From the NCBI GenBank assembly GCA_021833045.1, contig JAKBGP010000085.1, positions 1-8,343 of the forward strand: 8,343 nt of DNA. Direction: 5' to 3'. This document shows, piece by piece, positions 1-6,325 of this stretch. This stretch comes from Thermoplasmata archaeon. Its GTDB lineage: Archaea > Thermoplasmatota > Thermoplasmata > Thermoplasmatales > Thermoplasmataceae. A program made the translations under genes and the position numbers. The notes beneath the pieces are model-generated. The model was not told the origin of the DNA and did no database searches. It worked only from the letters and a program-made list of their open reading frames with translations. Every line of letters begins with the position of its first letter. Position 1 is the first letter of the stretch.

Positions 1-72
1 TCTATTGTATGTTGGGATACATATTGAAAGGATAACTTCATGAACATTGGAACAGATTTCCCTTACCTCCAT
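1..72 (-). CDS. Family-2 glycosyltransferase, N-terminal fragment (runs off left edge)
   Basis: Only the first 24 codons are inside the window. The ATG at 72-70 is preceded by GGAG with an 8-nt spacer, lying within the end of rfbG, and starts 2 nt after the rfbG stop, so it is the next cistron of the same operon. The peptide ends LSICIPTYNR, the typical first beta strand of GT-A fold family-2 glycosyltransferases (hydrophobic strand followed by P-x-Y-N-R), which binds the nucleotide-sugar. It probably transfers a sugar, perhaps the CDP-sugar made by this operon, to a growing glycan at the membrane. That acceptor role is inference. The DxD motif and the rest of the protein lie outside the window. 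Confidence 0.72.
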   Translation of the reverse strand, partial: MEVREICSNVHEVILSICIPTYNR

Positions 73-74
73 GA

Positions 75-1130
75 TTATATCTCCATGTATTCATTTATTT
101 GCCTTGTTGTTACTTCTGATGATTTGGATTTGTCGAAGTAATACTTTTTATACCATTCTACAGTTTTCTCTAAACTTTTCTGAAAATTATATTTTTGTTG
201 CCATCCTAATTCATTGGTAGCCTTGCTTATGTCGAGCTGGAGACGGTGTGACTCCTTTGTAGAGATATTTGACTCTATTTTGTACGCTCCCTTTCCCCAT
301 TCCGATACAAATTTCCTAACCAGTTCTATTACTGGTATAGATTTCATTTCCATTGGACCGAAGTTCCATGCGCCTGAAAGACTGGGAACATTCCACATCT
401 TAGAAACGAGGTTCAAAATTCCGTTAAGTGGGTCAAGCACAAATTGCCAAGGTCTTATTGAATTTGGATTGCGAATAGTTACAATTTGTTCGCTTGTGAT
501 ACTTCTCACTAAATCTGGCACAATTCTATACTGAGCCCAATCACCTCCACCGATTATATTGCCTGCTCTTACGGAGGACAGTGAGATGCCAGAATCACGA
601 TAATAACTATCTATAAATGAGTTGACGACTATATCCTGGCATGATTTGCTTGCACTGTATGGATCCAAACCTCCGAGAGGATCAATTTCCCTATATGAAT
701 ATACCCATTCGTTATTTTTGTAGGTTTTATCGCTCGTCATAACAATTACTGACCTAGCGCTTCCAGACTTTCTTACTATATCTAACAAATTAACTGTTCC
801 AAGAATATTTGTATTAAAAGTATGCGATGGATTTTCTAAAGCTTCCAGGACGATTGGCTGAGCTGCAAAGTGAAAAACAATATCCGGTTGGTAATCCTCA
901 ATTGTTTTCTTTAGTAACTCTCTGTCTAGAACATCTCCCCTTACGTTTTTTATTTGTAATTGGAGTGATAGGGAATCGTACATACTAGGTTTTGTTGGTG
1001 GAGAGAGTGAATAACCACAAACATCGGCCCCTAGTAGTAGTAACCATTTAGTAACCCATGAACCAACAAATCCAGTATGACCTGTAATGAAAATTCTCTT
1101 TTTATTATAGAACTTTAAAAAATCATTCAT
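75..1130 (-). CDS. rfbG: CDP-glucose 4,6-dehydratase
   Basis: This enzyme converts CDP-glucose to CDP-4-keto-6-deoxyglucose using tightly bound NAD+, in the cytoplasm. It is an extended short-chain dehydrogenase of 351 aa, close to the usual family length of about 355-360. The Rossmann motif is GHTGFVGSW (about 17-25), matching the RfbG form GHTGFxGSW. Next come HFAAQ (87-91), the SDK catalytic segment (133-135), the YxxxK pair Y158/K162 in DPYSASK, and RAGNIIGGGDWA (188-199), all diagnostic for this dehydratase rather than dTDP-glucose or GDP-mannose dehydratases. The ATG start follows AGGAG, which overlaps the TAG stop of the upstream transketolase gene 11 nt away, so translation is probably coupled. 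Its substrate is made by the cytidylyltransferase at the head of the operon. No RfbH-like C3 dehydrase is nearby, so the later fate of the keto-sugar is open. Confidence 0.93.
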   Translation of the reverse strand: MNDFLKFYNKKRIFITGHTGFVGSWVTKWLLLLGADVCGYSLSPPTKPSMYDSLSLQLQIKNVRGDVLDRELLKKTIEDYQPDIVFHFAAQPIVLEALENPSHTFNTNILGTVNLLDIVRKSGSARSVIVMTSDKTYKNNEWVYSYREIDPLGGLDPYSASKSCQDIVVNSFIDSYYRDSGISLSSVRAGNIIGGGDWAQYRIVPDLVRSITSEQIVTIRNPNSIRPWQFVLDPLNGILNLVSKMWNVPSLSGAWNFGPMEMKSIPVIELVRKFVSEWGKGAYKIESNISTKESHRLQLDISKATNELGWQQKYNFQKSLEKTVEWYKKYYFDKSKSSEVTTRQINEYMEI

Positions 1131-1141
1131 TTAATCGTCTC

Positions 1142-2065
1142 CTAATTCAGTACCCTTTCTATTATCTTCTGTAAAACAGCTTGACCATCTAACCCATAGG
1201 CTTTTCTTAGATAATGCTGCGAAGCAGAAATTTTAGTAAAATAGTCTGGGAGAGTAAATGGTAAATATTCTATTCCTAATCGTTCTTGAACAATAGTTTG
1301 TGATATTAAAGAGGAAAGTCCTCCATATGGTGAGTGTTCTTCTAAGCTAACTATCAATTTCTTTCCAAGTGAAACTTTTCTGAGTAAAGTTGTGTCAAAA
1401 GGTTTTAGGGTATGCATGCTTATTAAGCTTGTGGAATAACCTCTCTCATCCAGTTCATAAGAGACCTTGTCACCTACTTCAAGCATATTTCCAGTTGTTA
1501 TTAATAATATGTCTCTACCATCCTTGACATTGAGTCCCTTACCAATTTTGAAATCGATTGCCGTATTTTTGTGTATATATCTGTCTCCTGATCTGTTTAA
1601 TCTAAAGTATATCGGCCCTTGAATGCCTTGTGATTCAAAGATGGCTTTCTCAACTTCTATAGGATCACCTGGACATACTACAGTCATATTTGGTAATGCG
1701 GTCATGAGTGCTATATCTTCAGTTGCATGATGTGTAGGTCCAGCATTTCCATAAGCAAGGCCACCCCCTACACCAACAATTCGAACAGGAAGATTATGAT
1801 AACAAACATCATCTCTGATTTGCTCAAATGCCCTATACACTAAGAAAGGCGCAATTGAATATGCATAGACAGTCATTCCTGACATGGCAAGGCCAGCAGC
1901 CATGCCGATAAGGTTTGCTTCCGCAACACCTGCATTAAGGTATTGTTTTGGAAACCTCTCCTTAAATTCTTCAAATACACCAAATCCTAGGTCTCCTGTT
2001 AATAATATAATGTTCTCATCCGCTTCGCACATTCTAGACAATGTGTTGATGAATGCTTTTCTCAT
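1142..2065 (-). CDS. Transketolase C-terminal half (Pyr and C-terminal domains)
   Basis: This is the second subunit of a split, thiamine-diphosphate-dependent transketolase, 307 aa from the chosen start. The Pyr domain carries NAGVAEANLIGMAAGLA (about 44-60), where E49 is the expected glutamate that activates the thiamine N1'. It is followed by GPTHHATEDIALM (109-121), the usual GxTHxxxEDxA signature, then a C-terminal domain. An ATG at 2128 lies in the same open frame, but I chose the ATG at 2065. It has a perfect GGAGGT (2080-2075) nine nt upstream, forms an ATGA overlap with the stop of the N-half gene, and gives the usual MRKAF-like N-terminus. The subunit should pair with the N-half to form an alpha2beta2 enzyme. 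Its place between CDP-sugar genes suggests a sugar-nucleotide or precursor role; the donor and acceptor cannot be read from sequence. Confidence 0.9.
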   Translation of the reverse strand: MRKAFINTLSRMCEADENIILLTGDLGFGVFEEFKERFPKQYLNAGVAEANLIGMAAGLAMSGMTVYAYSIAPFLVYRAFEQIRDDVCYHNLPVRIVGVGGGLAYGNAGPTHHATEDIALMTALPNMTVVCPGDPIEVEKAIFESQGIQGPIYFRLNRSGDRYIHKNTAIDFKIGKGLNVKDGRDILLITTGNMLEVGDKVSYELDERGYSTSLISMHTLKPFDTTLLRKVSLGKKLIVSLEEHSPYGGLSSLISQTIVQERLGIEYLPFTLPDYFTKISASQHYLRKAYGLDGQAVLQKIIERVLN

Positions 2066-2871
2066 TTTTTCTCTACCTCCGCTTTGAAAGCCACTGCCTG
2101 TCCAGATGTTGGAGAGCGATAATGCCATTCCAATTTGCCCTCCATTTCGGATATGCCCTTCCCCTTAGTGGTTTTGGCCAATATTAGCACAGGAGAGTTG
2201 CCATTTACGGATATTTTCCTAATTGTGGACTCAATCTCTTCAATATTGTGTCCATCTATCTGGTGAACATCCCACCCCGAAGCCTTAAATCTTGAGGAGA
2301 TCTTTGTTTCAGATTGGATGTTATCTGTTCTTTCAAAACCTTGGAGATTATTATAGTCTACAATCGCTACAAAATTTCCCAATCCTAGGCTTGAAGCAAG
2401 CATAGATGCTTCCCAAATAGACCCTTCTTGACATTCACCGTCGCTTAAGAGAACAAATGTTCTGTAAGTTTCATTATTAAGTTTAGCATAATATGCCATC
2501 CCTAAGCCAATAGAAAGCCCATGTCCAAGAGATCCTGTAGATGCTTCAATACCAGGGATAGATGTTTTTTCAGGATGTTCAAACAAAATAGTCCCATCTT
2601 CACCATACTTTCTGAGTATTTCGCTTGAAAAGAATCCACGCTTTTGAAGGATAGCATAGAGTGCAGGAGCTGCATGTCCCTTGCTCAAAATGAATCTGTC
2701 TCTACTCTTCATATTTGGATCAGCAGGATCTATATTCAATATTTTGAAATATAGTACCGACAAAATATCAATACATGATAAGCTAGAGCCTATATGTGAT
2801 GTCTTTGAATGTTCATGAAGATCTATAACTGTCTTCCTCAATTCTTTAATCAAGTCTTTCAGGTTATCCAT
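2062..2871 (-). CDS. Transketolase N-terminal half (ThDP-binding PP domain)
   Basis: This 269-aa subunit binds the diphosphate and Mg2+ of thiamine diphosphate. Visible landmarks are SHIGSSLS (25-32), the LSKGHA segment (62-67), STGSLGHGLSIGLGMA (111-126) and the ThDP motif SDGECQEGSIWEA (143-155) ending at VDYNN (171-175). Here D144 and N174 are the expected metal ligands. The motif begins SDGE where classical transketolases have GDGE, and SHIG replaces the common GHPG/GHIG; from memory, SDGEC variants occur in transketolases of polysaccharide clusters. The ATG follows AAGGAG by 7 nt and overlaps the end of the SDR gene by 8 nt. Its stop overlaps the C-half start. Coupled production of both halves fits a stoichiometric complex. 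It could still be an ordinary pentose-phosphate transketolase, as archaea often split this enzyme. Confidence 0.9.
   Translation of the reverse strand: MDNLKDLIKELRKTVIDLHEHSKTSHIGSSLSCIDILSVLYFKILNIDPADPNMKSRDRFILSKGHAAPALYAILQKRGFFSSEILRKYGEDGTILFEHPEKTSIPGIEASTGSLGHGLSIGLGMAYYAKLNNETYRTFVLLSDGECQEGSIWEASMLASSLGLGNFVAIVDYNNLQGFERTDNIQSETKISSRFKASGWDVHQIDGHNIEEIESTIRKISVNGNSPVLILAKTTKGKGISEMEGKLEWHYRSPTSGQAVAFKAEVEKK
2075..2080 (-). promoter_or_regulatory. Shine-Dalgarno site deciding the transketolase C-half start
   Basis: On the minus strand this reads GGAGGT, fully complementary to the usual 16S 3' end, nine nt before the ATG at 2065. It lies inside the coding sequence of the N-half gene. 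It favours the internal start over the in-frame ATG at 2128, which has no comparable site and would make a 63-nt overlap with no homologous extension. Confidence 0.75.
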
Positions 2872-3820
2872 TATACCACTCCTTGTAGGTTACCCAATTT
2901 TTTTCAAACCATTTATAAGTTTTTGTCAATCCAGTCTTAAGATCATTAGTAGGCCTCCAGGAAAGAAAATCATCAACTTTTGTTATATCCGCTGCCCATA
3001 ATAAAAAATTATCGCTAACACGACCTTGCTTGTAATTATAATTCACTGAAAACTTATTAGCGAAGATAGTAGACAGTGTGTCAACAATATCAGAAATTTT
3101 GGAGCTAATTCCGGTGCCAATATTAAATATTTCACCATGGGGAAGGGCATTTCTTTGCACAATTGTCTGATGATATGCATTACATACGTCTTCAATGAAA
3201 GTGAAATCTCTTACAAAATTAGGAGATGTCAGTTGGGCTGTTTCCCCTTTTAATTTTGAAACAATGAGATGTGGTATTAGTCTGTTCGGTTCTTCCATAT
3301 ATCCGTATATTGAGAAAAGTCTGAGGGTGAATATAGGTAATGACAATTTTCTGGCTCTGGCCTGACAATAAAGGGAACCTGCTAATTTAGATATCCCATA
3401 GGAATCAATTGGTGCTGCGATATCTGATTCACGCATTAAAGAGCCTTTTTCTCCATACTCTGAACTGCTCCCTGTGTTTATAAACCATTCGAACCCTGTT
3501 TTAATCGATTCCTCTAATAAAATCCTGGTACCATCAAGATTTGTTTTGTAAATAAGGTCCTCATCATTTTGGTAGTGATATCCACCGTAAATGGCAGTGT
3601 TTATAATTCCATCAGGGTTATTTTCGGATAGAATTTTACTGATACTTTCTCGATTTGTAATGTCTCCATATACAATAGTGATTTTATCTTTAATTTCGAG
3701 CAGTCTCCATGGCTGGCTGTTTGGTCTAATTAATGCAACCAACTCGTTACCATCACTAAGCATTGATCTTACAAGATTGGCGCCAACAAATCCATTGGCG
3801 CCAGAAATCAATACTTTCAT
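2864..3820 (-). CDS. NAD(P)-dependent sugar epimerase/reductase (extended SDR)
   Basis: This is a 318-aa extended short-chain dehydrogenase acting on a nucleotide-sugar. The N-terminus has the NAD(P) motif GANGFVG (7-13). The catalytic set is SSSEYG (118-123) with Y141/K145 in YGISK, followed by the substrate-domain segment LRLFSIYGYMEEPNRLIP (166-183). The overall pattern resembles CDP-abequose synthase and CDP-paratose/tyvelose-type enzymes, but the sequence alone does not separate a C4 ketoreductase from an epimerase. Its ATG overlaps the rfbF stop (ATGA), and its own stop overlaps the transketolase N-half start by 8 nt. In this setting it most likely reduces or epimerises CDP-4-keto-6-deoxyglucose or a product derived from it. 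The cofactor cannot be settled. Confidence 0.8.
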   Translation of the reverse strand: MKVLISGANGFVGANLVRSMLSDGNELVALIRPNSQPWRLLEIKDKITIVYGDITNRESISKILSENNPDGIINTAIYGGYHYQNDEDLIYKTNLDGTRILLEESIKTGFEWFINTGSSSEYGEKGSLMRESDIAAPIDSYGISKLAGSLYCQARARKLSLPIFTLRLFSIYGYMEEPNRLIPHLIVSKLKGETAQLTSPNFVRDFTFIEDVCNAYHQTIVQRNALPHGEIFNIGTGISSKISDIVDTLSTIFANKFSVNYNYKQGRVSDNFLLWAADITKVDDFLSWRPTNDLKTGLTKTYKWFEKNWVTYKEWYNG

Positions 3821-4593
3821 TTATTCCAAACCTTCCATGGAGCACTATTATCACTCCAAAACCGTTCAAGGAAACGCTTATCAGACATAGTATCCATTGG
3901 TCGCCAGAATCCATGGTGTTTGTACGCGACTAGCTGGTCACTTATAGCTAGGGAACTTAGTGGACCTTCTTCCCATACTGTATTATCGTTCTCAATTAGG
4001 TCAATTACCTCCGGTTCAAGCACAAAATACCCTCCATTCACCCAGATTCCATCCCCGGGTGGTTTCTCTGTAAACTGTACCACTTTTCCATCTTCACTTA
4101 AAACAAGAGCCCCAAAGCGACCAACTGGCTTGACTGCGGTAATCGTAGCATATTTTTTATGACTCTTGTGATATTCAACAACTTCTTGGATATTGATGTC
4201 GGCAAGACCATCTCCATATGTTAACATGAAAGTCTCTCCATCAAGTAATGACTTGATTCTTTTGATGCGCCCTCCTGTCATTGTGCTAATTCCAGTATCA
4301 ACTATCTTCACATTCCAGGATTCATCAGGTTTTCTTAGTACAGTTGATCTATCGTTTTGAGTGTCCACTTCGAAATCTCCATGTGAGAAGAAATAATTGC
4401 TGAAATATTGTTTAATTATATCTTGCTTATAGCCAGCACAAATTATGAAGTCGTTGAACCCATAATATGAATATATTTTCATTATATGCCAAATTATGGG
4501 TTCATCGCCTATTTCCACCATGGGCTTTGGTCTCACCTGAGTTTCCTCACTAAGTCGTGTACCATACCCACCTGCCAAAATTACGACTTTCAA
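3817..4593 (-). CDS. rfbF: Glucose-1-phosphate cytidylyltransferase
   Basis: This enzyme makes CDP-glucose from CTP and glucose 1-phosphate, the committed first step of the CDP-6-deoxysugar route. The 258 aa match the family length of about 257. The nucleotide-binding signature LAGGYGTRLSEET (6-18) is followed by RPKPMVEIG (21-29), WHIMK (35-39), CAGYKQDIIKQYF (52-64), TYGDGLADI (around 125-133) and the late MDTMSDK motif, all hallmarks of RfbF. The start is TTG, certain because the conserved MKVVILAGG begins there. No Shine-Dalgarno is apparent, but a TATA-like box is centred 27 nt upstream, so the mRNA is probably leaderless. It is the first gene of the minus-strand operon, and its stop overlaps the SDR start as ATGA. 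Confidence 0.95.
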   Translation of the reverse strand: MKVVILAGGYGTRLSEETQVRPKPMVEIGDEPIIWHIMKIYSYYGFNDFIICAGYKQDIIKQYFSNYFFSHGDFEVDTQNDRSTVLRKPDESWNVKIVDTGISTMTGGRIKRIKSLLDGETFMLTYGDGLADINIQEVVEYHKSHKKYATITAVKPVGRFGALVLSEDGKVVQFTEKPPGDGIWVNGGYFVLEPEVIDLIENDNTVWEEGPLSSLAISDQLVAYKHHGFWRPMDTMSDKRFLERFWSDNSAPWKVWNK

Positions 4594-4600
4594 TGCAAAA

Positions 4601-4610
4601 GTTTATAATA
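4601..4610 (+). promoter_or_regulatory. TATA-like promoter element for the FkbM gene
   Basis: The sequence TTTATAATA (4602-4610) is centred 27 nt before the TTG start of the plus-strand gene. A purine-rich CAAAAG just upstream could be the TFB recognition element. The distance equals the usual archaeal TATA-to-TSS spacing, so transcription would begin at or next to the start codon. This is a pattern match without experimental support. Confidence 0.55.
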
Positions 4611-4614
4611 ACCG

Positions 4615-4625
4615 CTTTAATAAAA
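4615..4625 (-). promoter_or_regulatory. TATA-like promoter element for the CDP-sugar operon
   Basis: On the minus strand this reads TTTTATTAAAG, with the core TTTATTAAA centred 27 nt before the TTG start of rfbF. Purine-rich TAAAG precedes it as a possible TFB element. It mirrors the box on the other strand in the same 39-nt divergent spacer and would drive the whole minus-strand operon as a leaderless transcript. Confidence 0.55.
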
Positions 4626-4632
4626 CTTTACA

Positions 4633-5472
4633 TTGTTATTATGGAGAAAAATCAAAAGTTATTACTATTACACAAGATTGGTCATAAAAGTTACTAAAAG
4701 TCCAATTCAGTGTATTGTCGCTTTAGCACTGAAAATTTCCCCCTATGAACTCACCCTTAAATCTGGAAACCAAGTAATTTCAGAGGATAGAGTTGAGATT
4801 ATAAGGGAACTTTTTAAAGCAAATTTTAACACTAACGAGAAATATTATTTTGTATACAATAAAAAGGGGTTCAGCTATACTATTAAAAATTATAATAGTG
4901 TTGAAACAATGATTTCCACATTTGTTAATGAAGACTGGAAGAAATTGAATGTTAAAAATAAATTTGTTTTAGATATCGGTGGCTATGTTGGAGATACAGC
5001 AATTTATTTTGTTGCAAATGGTGCGGTTAATGTAATAGTCCTTGAAGCATTTCCCTATTCGTGTAGAATAGCTGAAGGAAATGTAGCAATAAACCACTTG
5101 CAAGGAAAGATAGAGATATTGAACTATGCCCTTGGGGCACATAAAACAAATATAATAATAGATCCAAATTACGTCAATGACAATGAATCAAGTGCGATTT
5201 CTCAAAGTGATGGTGTAGAGGTTCCTGTCACAACATTAGAAGATATAGTTAAGAAATATGCTATAAAAGATTGGGTTATGAAAATGAATTGTGAGGGATG
5301 TGAATATGATGTCTTCGAAGCTACTGATATTAAAATTATCAACACTTTTTCTGAGATATATATGCATTACCATAAAAACCCCATACCTTTAGTAAGGAAA
5401 TTAGAGGAGTCAGGATTCAAAGTGGAATATGATGATTATATACATGCTAAAAGAATTAACATATTGCATTAA
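4633..5472 (+). CDS. FkbM-family SAM-dependent methyltransferase
   Basis: A 279-aa class-I methyltransferase, probably O-methylating a sugar hydroxyl on the glycan assembled by this locus. The Rossmann motif VLDIGGYVGDTA (112-123) binds S-adenosylmethionine, and VIVLEAFP (134-141) holds the acidic residue E138 for the ribose. The FkbM landmarks VTTLEDI (199-205) and KMNCEGCEYDVF (217-228) follow. In most relatives the last motif reads K-x-D-x-E-G-x-E, so N219 is a variation. The roughly 100 residues before motif I are lysine- and tyrosine-rich and match nothing I recognise. TTG at 4633 is the only plausible start: an in-frame TAA lies 10 nt upstream and no ATG or GTG occurs nearby in frame. 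A TATA-like box 27 nt upstream supports it. It is divergent from the CDP-sugar operon. Confidence 0.85.
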   Translation: MLLWRKIKSYYYYTRLVIKVTKSPIQCIVALALKISPYELTLKSGNQVISEDRVEIIRELFKANFNTNEKYYFVYNKKGFSYTIKNYNSVETMISTFVNEDWKKLNVKNKFVLDIGGYVGDTAIYFVANGAVNVIVLEAFPYSCRIAEGNVAINHLQGKIEILNYALGAHKTNIIIDPNYVNDNESSAISQSDGVEVPVTTLEDIVKKYAIKDWVMKMNCEGCEYDVFEATDIKIINTFSEIYMHYHKNPIPLVRKLEESGFKVEYDDYIHAKRINILH

Positions 5473-5518
5473 ACTTTATTCCCATTGCTTCAATCCCTTA
5501 ATTGGAGACATTATTGTC

Positions 5519-5646
5519 TTATAAGATTTCTGAAACTTTTTCATACATTTTTTTCATCTCCCTTTGTGTAATATACCTTATGTTGTATACAACCTTTCAT
5601 TGTTATAGAAATCCAAACACATGTAAATTCTCGGGTCAGCCATCCG
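5519..5646 (-). pseudogene. C-terminal scrap of an integrase-core (rve/IS3- or IS481-like) transposase
   Basis: Reading right to left, one frame (5646-5581) gives MADPRIYMCLDFYNNERLYTT and then a stop. The next frame (about 5578-5519) gives RYITQREMKKMYEKVSEIL and a stop. Joined, they resemble the end of DDE integrase-core transposases, where an LDFYNNERLH-like segment is followed by a short loop and a T-P-x-E helix. A one-base frameshift near 5578-5582 separates the halves, and everything upstream, including the catalytic residues, is missing or unreadable. The family call rests on the YNNER-type motif alone, so it is tentative. It is different from the IS630 remnants next to it. About 100 nt (5647-5746) between them shows nothing I recognise. 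Confidence 0.5.
5537..5554 (+). terminator. Possible T-rich terminator after the FkbM gene
   Basis: Two T-runs, of five (5537-5541) and seven (5548-5554) bases, lie 65-82 nt past the FkbM stop. Archaeal RNA polymerase can terminate at T-tracts without a hairpin. The same bases are the lysine codons of the decayed transposase on the other strand, so the match may be accidental. Confidence 0.3.
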
Positions 5647-5746
5647 TTATCTATTGGTTAATCTCATCTTCTTTTTGGCCGCAATGAAGAATATGGCTTT
5701 CCGCTTTGGCTTGTCATAGGACACTAGATTATCGTTCTCTTAATAC

Positions 5747-6325
5747 CTATGCTATAACACTCTCATCCATTTTGTACTTCCACCTGAATACAACCTGGGA
5801 CCTGTTAAGTTCTTGGAAGTAGAGATCTTTCCTTCAGTTCATCCACATTCTTCAACCTTACTTCCTTCAGCATTGTCGTTGTGAACTTGCTGAACAGCGT
5901 CTCAACTAAGTTCAGCCATGAGCCATGTTTTGGTGTGTGAAAACAAACTCGAACCTGTTCGAAACCGTGGACAGATATTCCCTTGTTTTTTCCGATGTGT
6001 GAACCGTGAGGTTGTCCAGTGTGATCCTCAATTTGAACTTCTTCGGGTACGATTCATCAAGCTTCTTCAGGAATTTGATGAAATCATCTGAGTTGTGTGT
6101 ACGGGACGTTATCTGGGTAGCAATGCCCGTATGCAGATCTATTCCTGCGAGGAGGGATATGACTCCCCTTCTGATATGTTCATAATCCCTCGCAAAAGAG
6201 GCATGTTTTCCCGGTGCTTGAGGAAGTTCTTCCGATTTCAGCGATATGGCCTGTATTCAGGGTTTCTCGTCGAACGATATGGTTACGGTATCCTTTCGTA
6301 GAATCAGGTGCATGTAATCTCCATA
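5747..6325 (-). pseudogene. IS630-family transposase remnant 1 (catalytic core and C-terminus, broken)
   Basis: The minus strand encodes the second half of an IS630-type DDE transposase. In order, GDYMHLILRKDTVTISFDEK ends in the first catalytic aspartate (codon 6271-6269), TLDNLTVH holds the second (6016-6014), and PKHGSWLNLVE holds the glutamate (5903-5901). The tail LNRSQVVFRWKYKMDE leads to a TAG at 5747. All three catalytic residues survive, but the gene is dead. A TGA at 6259-6257 replaces the residue after DEKP, probably glycine GGA to TGA. A two-base gain in a CA run near 5933-5940 shifts the frame, and another shift lies near 5823-5828. The N-terminal DNA-binding half is absent: homology stops at the junction with the opposite-strand remnant. 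No terminal repeats were identified. Confidence 0.82.

Noticed and set aside
214..534. 106-codon plus-strand open frame opposite rfbG
   Set aside because: It lies fully antisense to a well-supported dehydratase, has no recognisable motif and is explained by reverse-complement codon bias.
2066..2128. N-terminal extension of the transketolase C-half from ATG 2128
   Set aside because: No ribosome site and no family-like sequence; the internal ATG at 2065 has GGAGGT and a stop/start overlap.
3591..4162. Plus-strand frames opposite the SDR and rfbF genes
   Set aside because: Antisense shadows of conserved genes; no domains or initiation signals.
4641..4697. ATG-started short frame inside the start of the FkbM gene
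   Set aside because: It encodes only about 18 residues before a stop, in a different frame; the TTG frame runs on into the methyltransferase core.
6095..6301. Plus-strand frame rich in Arg and Gly
   Set aside because: Antisense to the IS630 catalytic core, whose motifs are clear on the minus strand.
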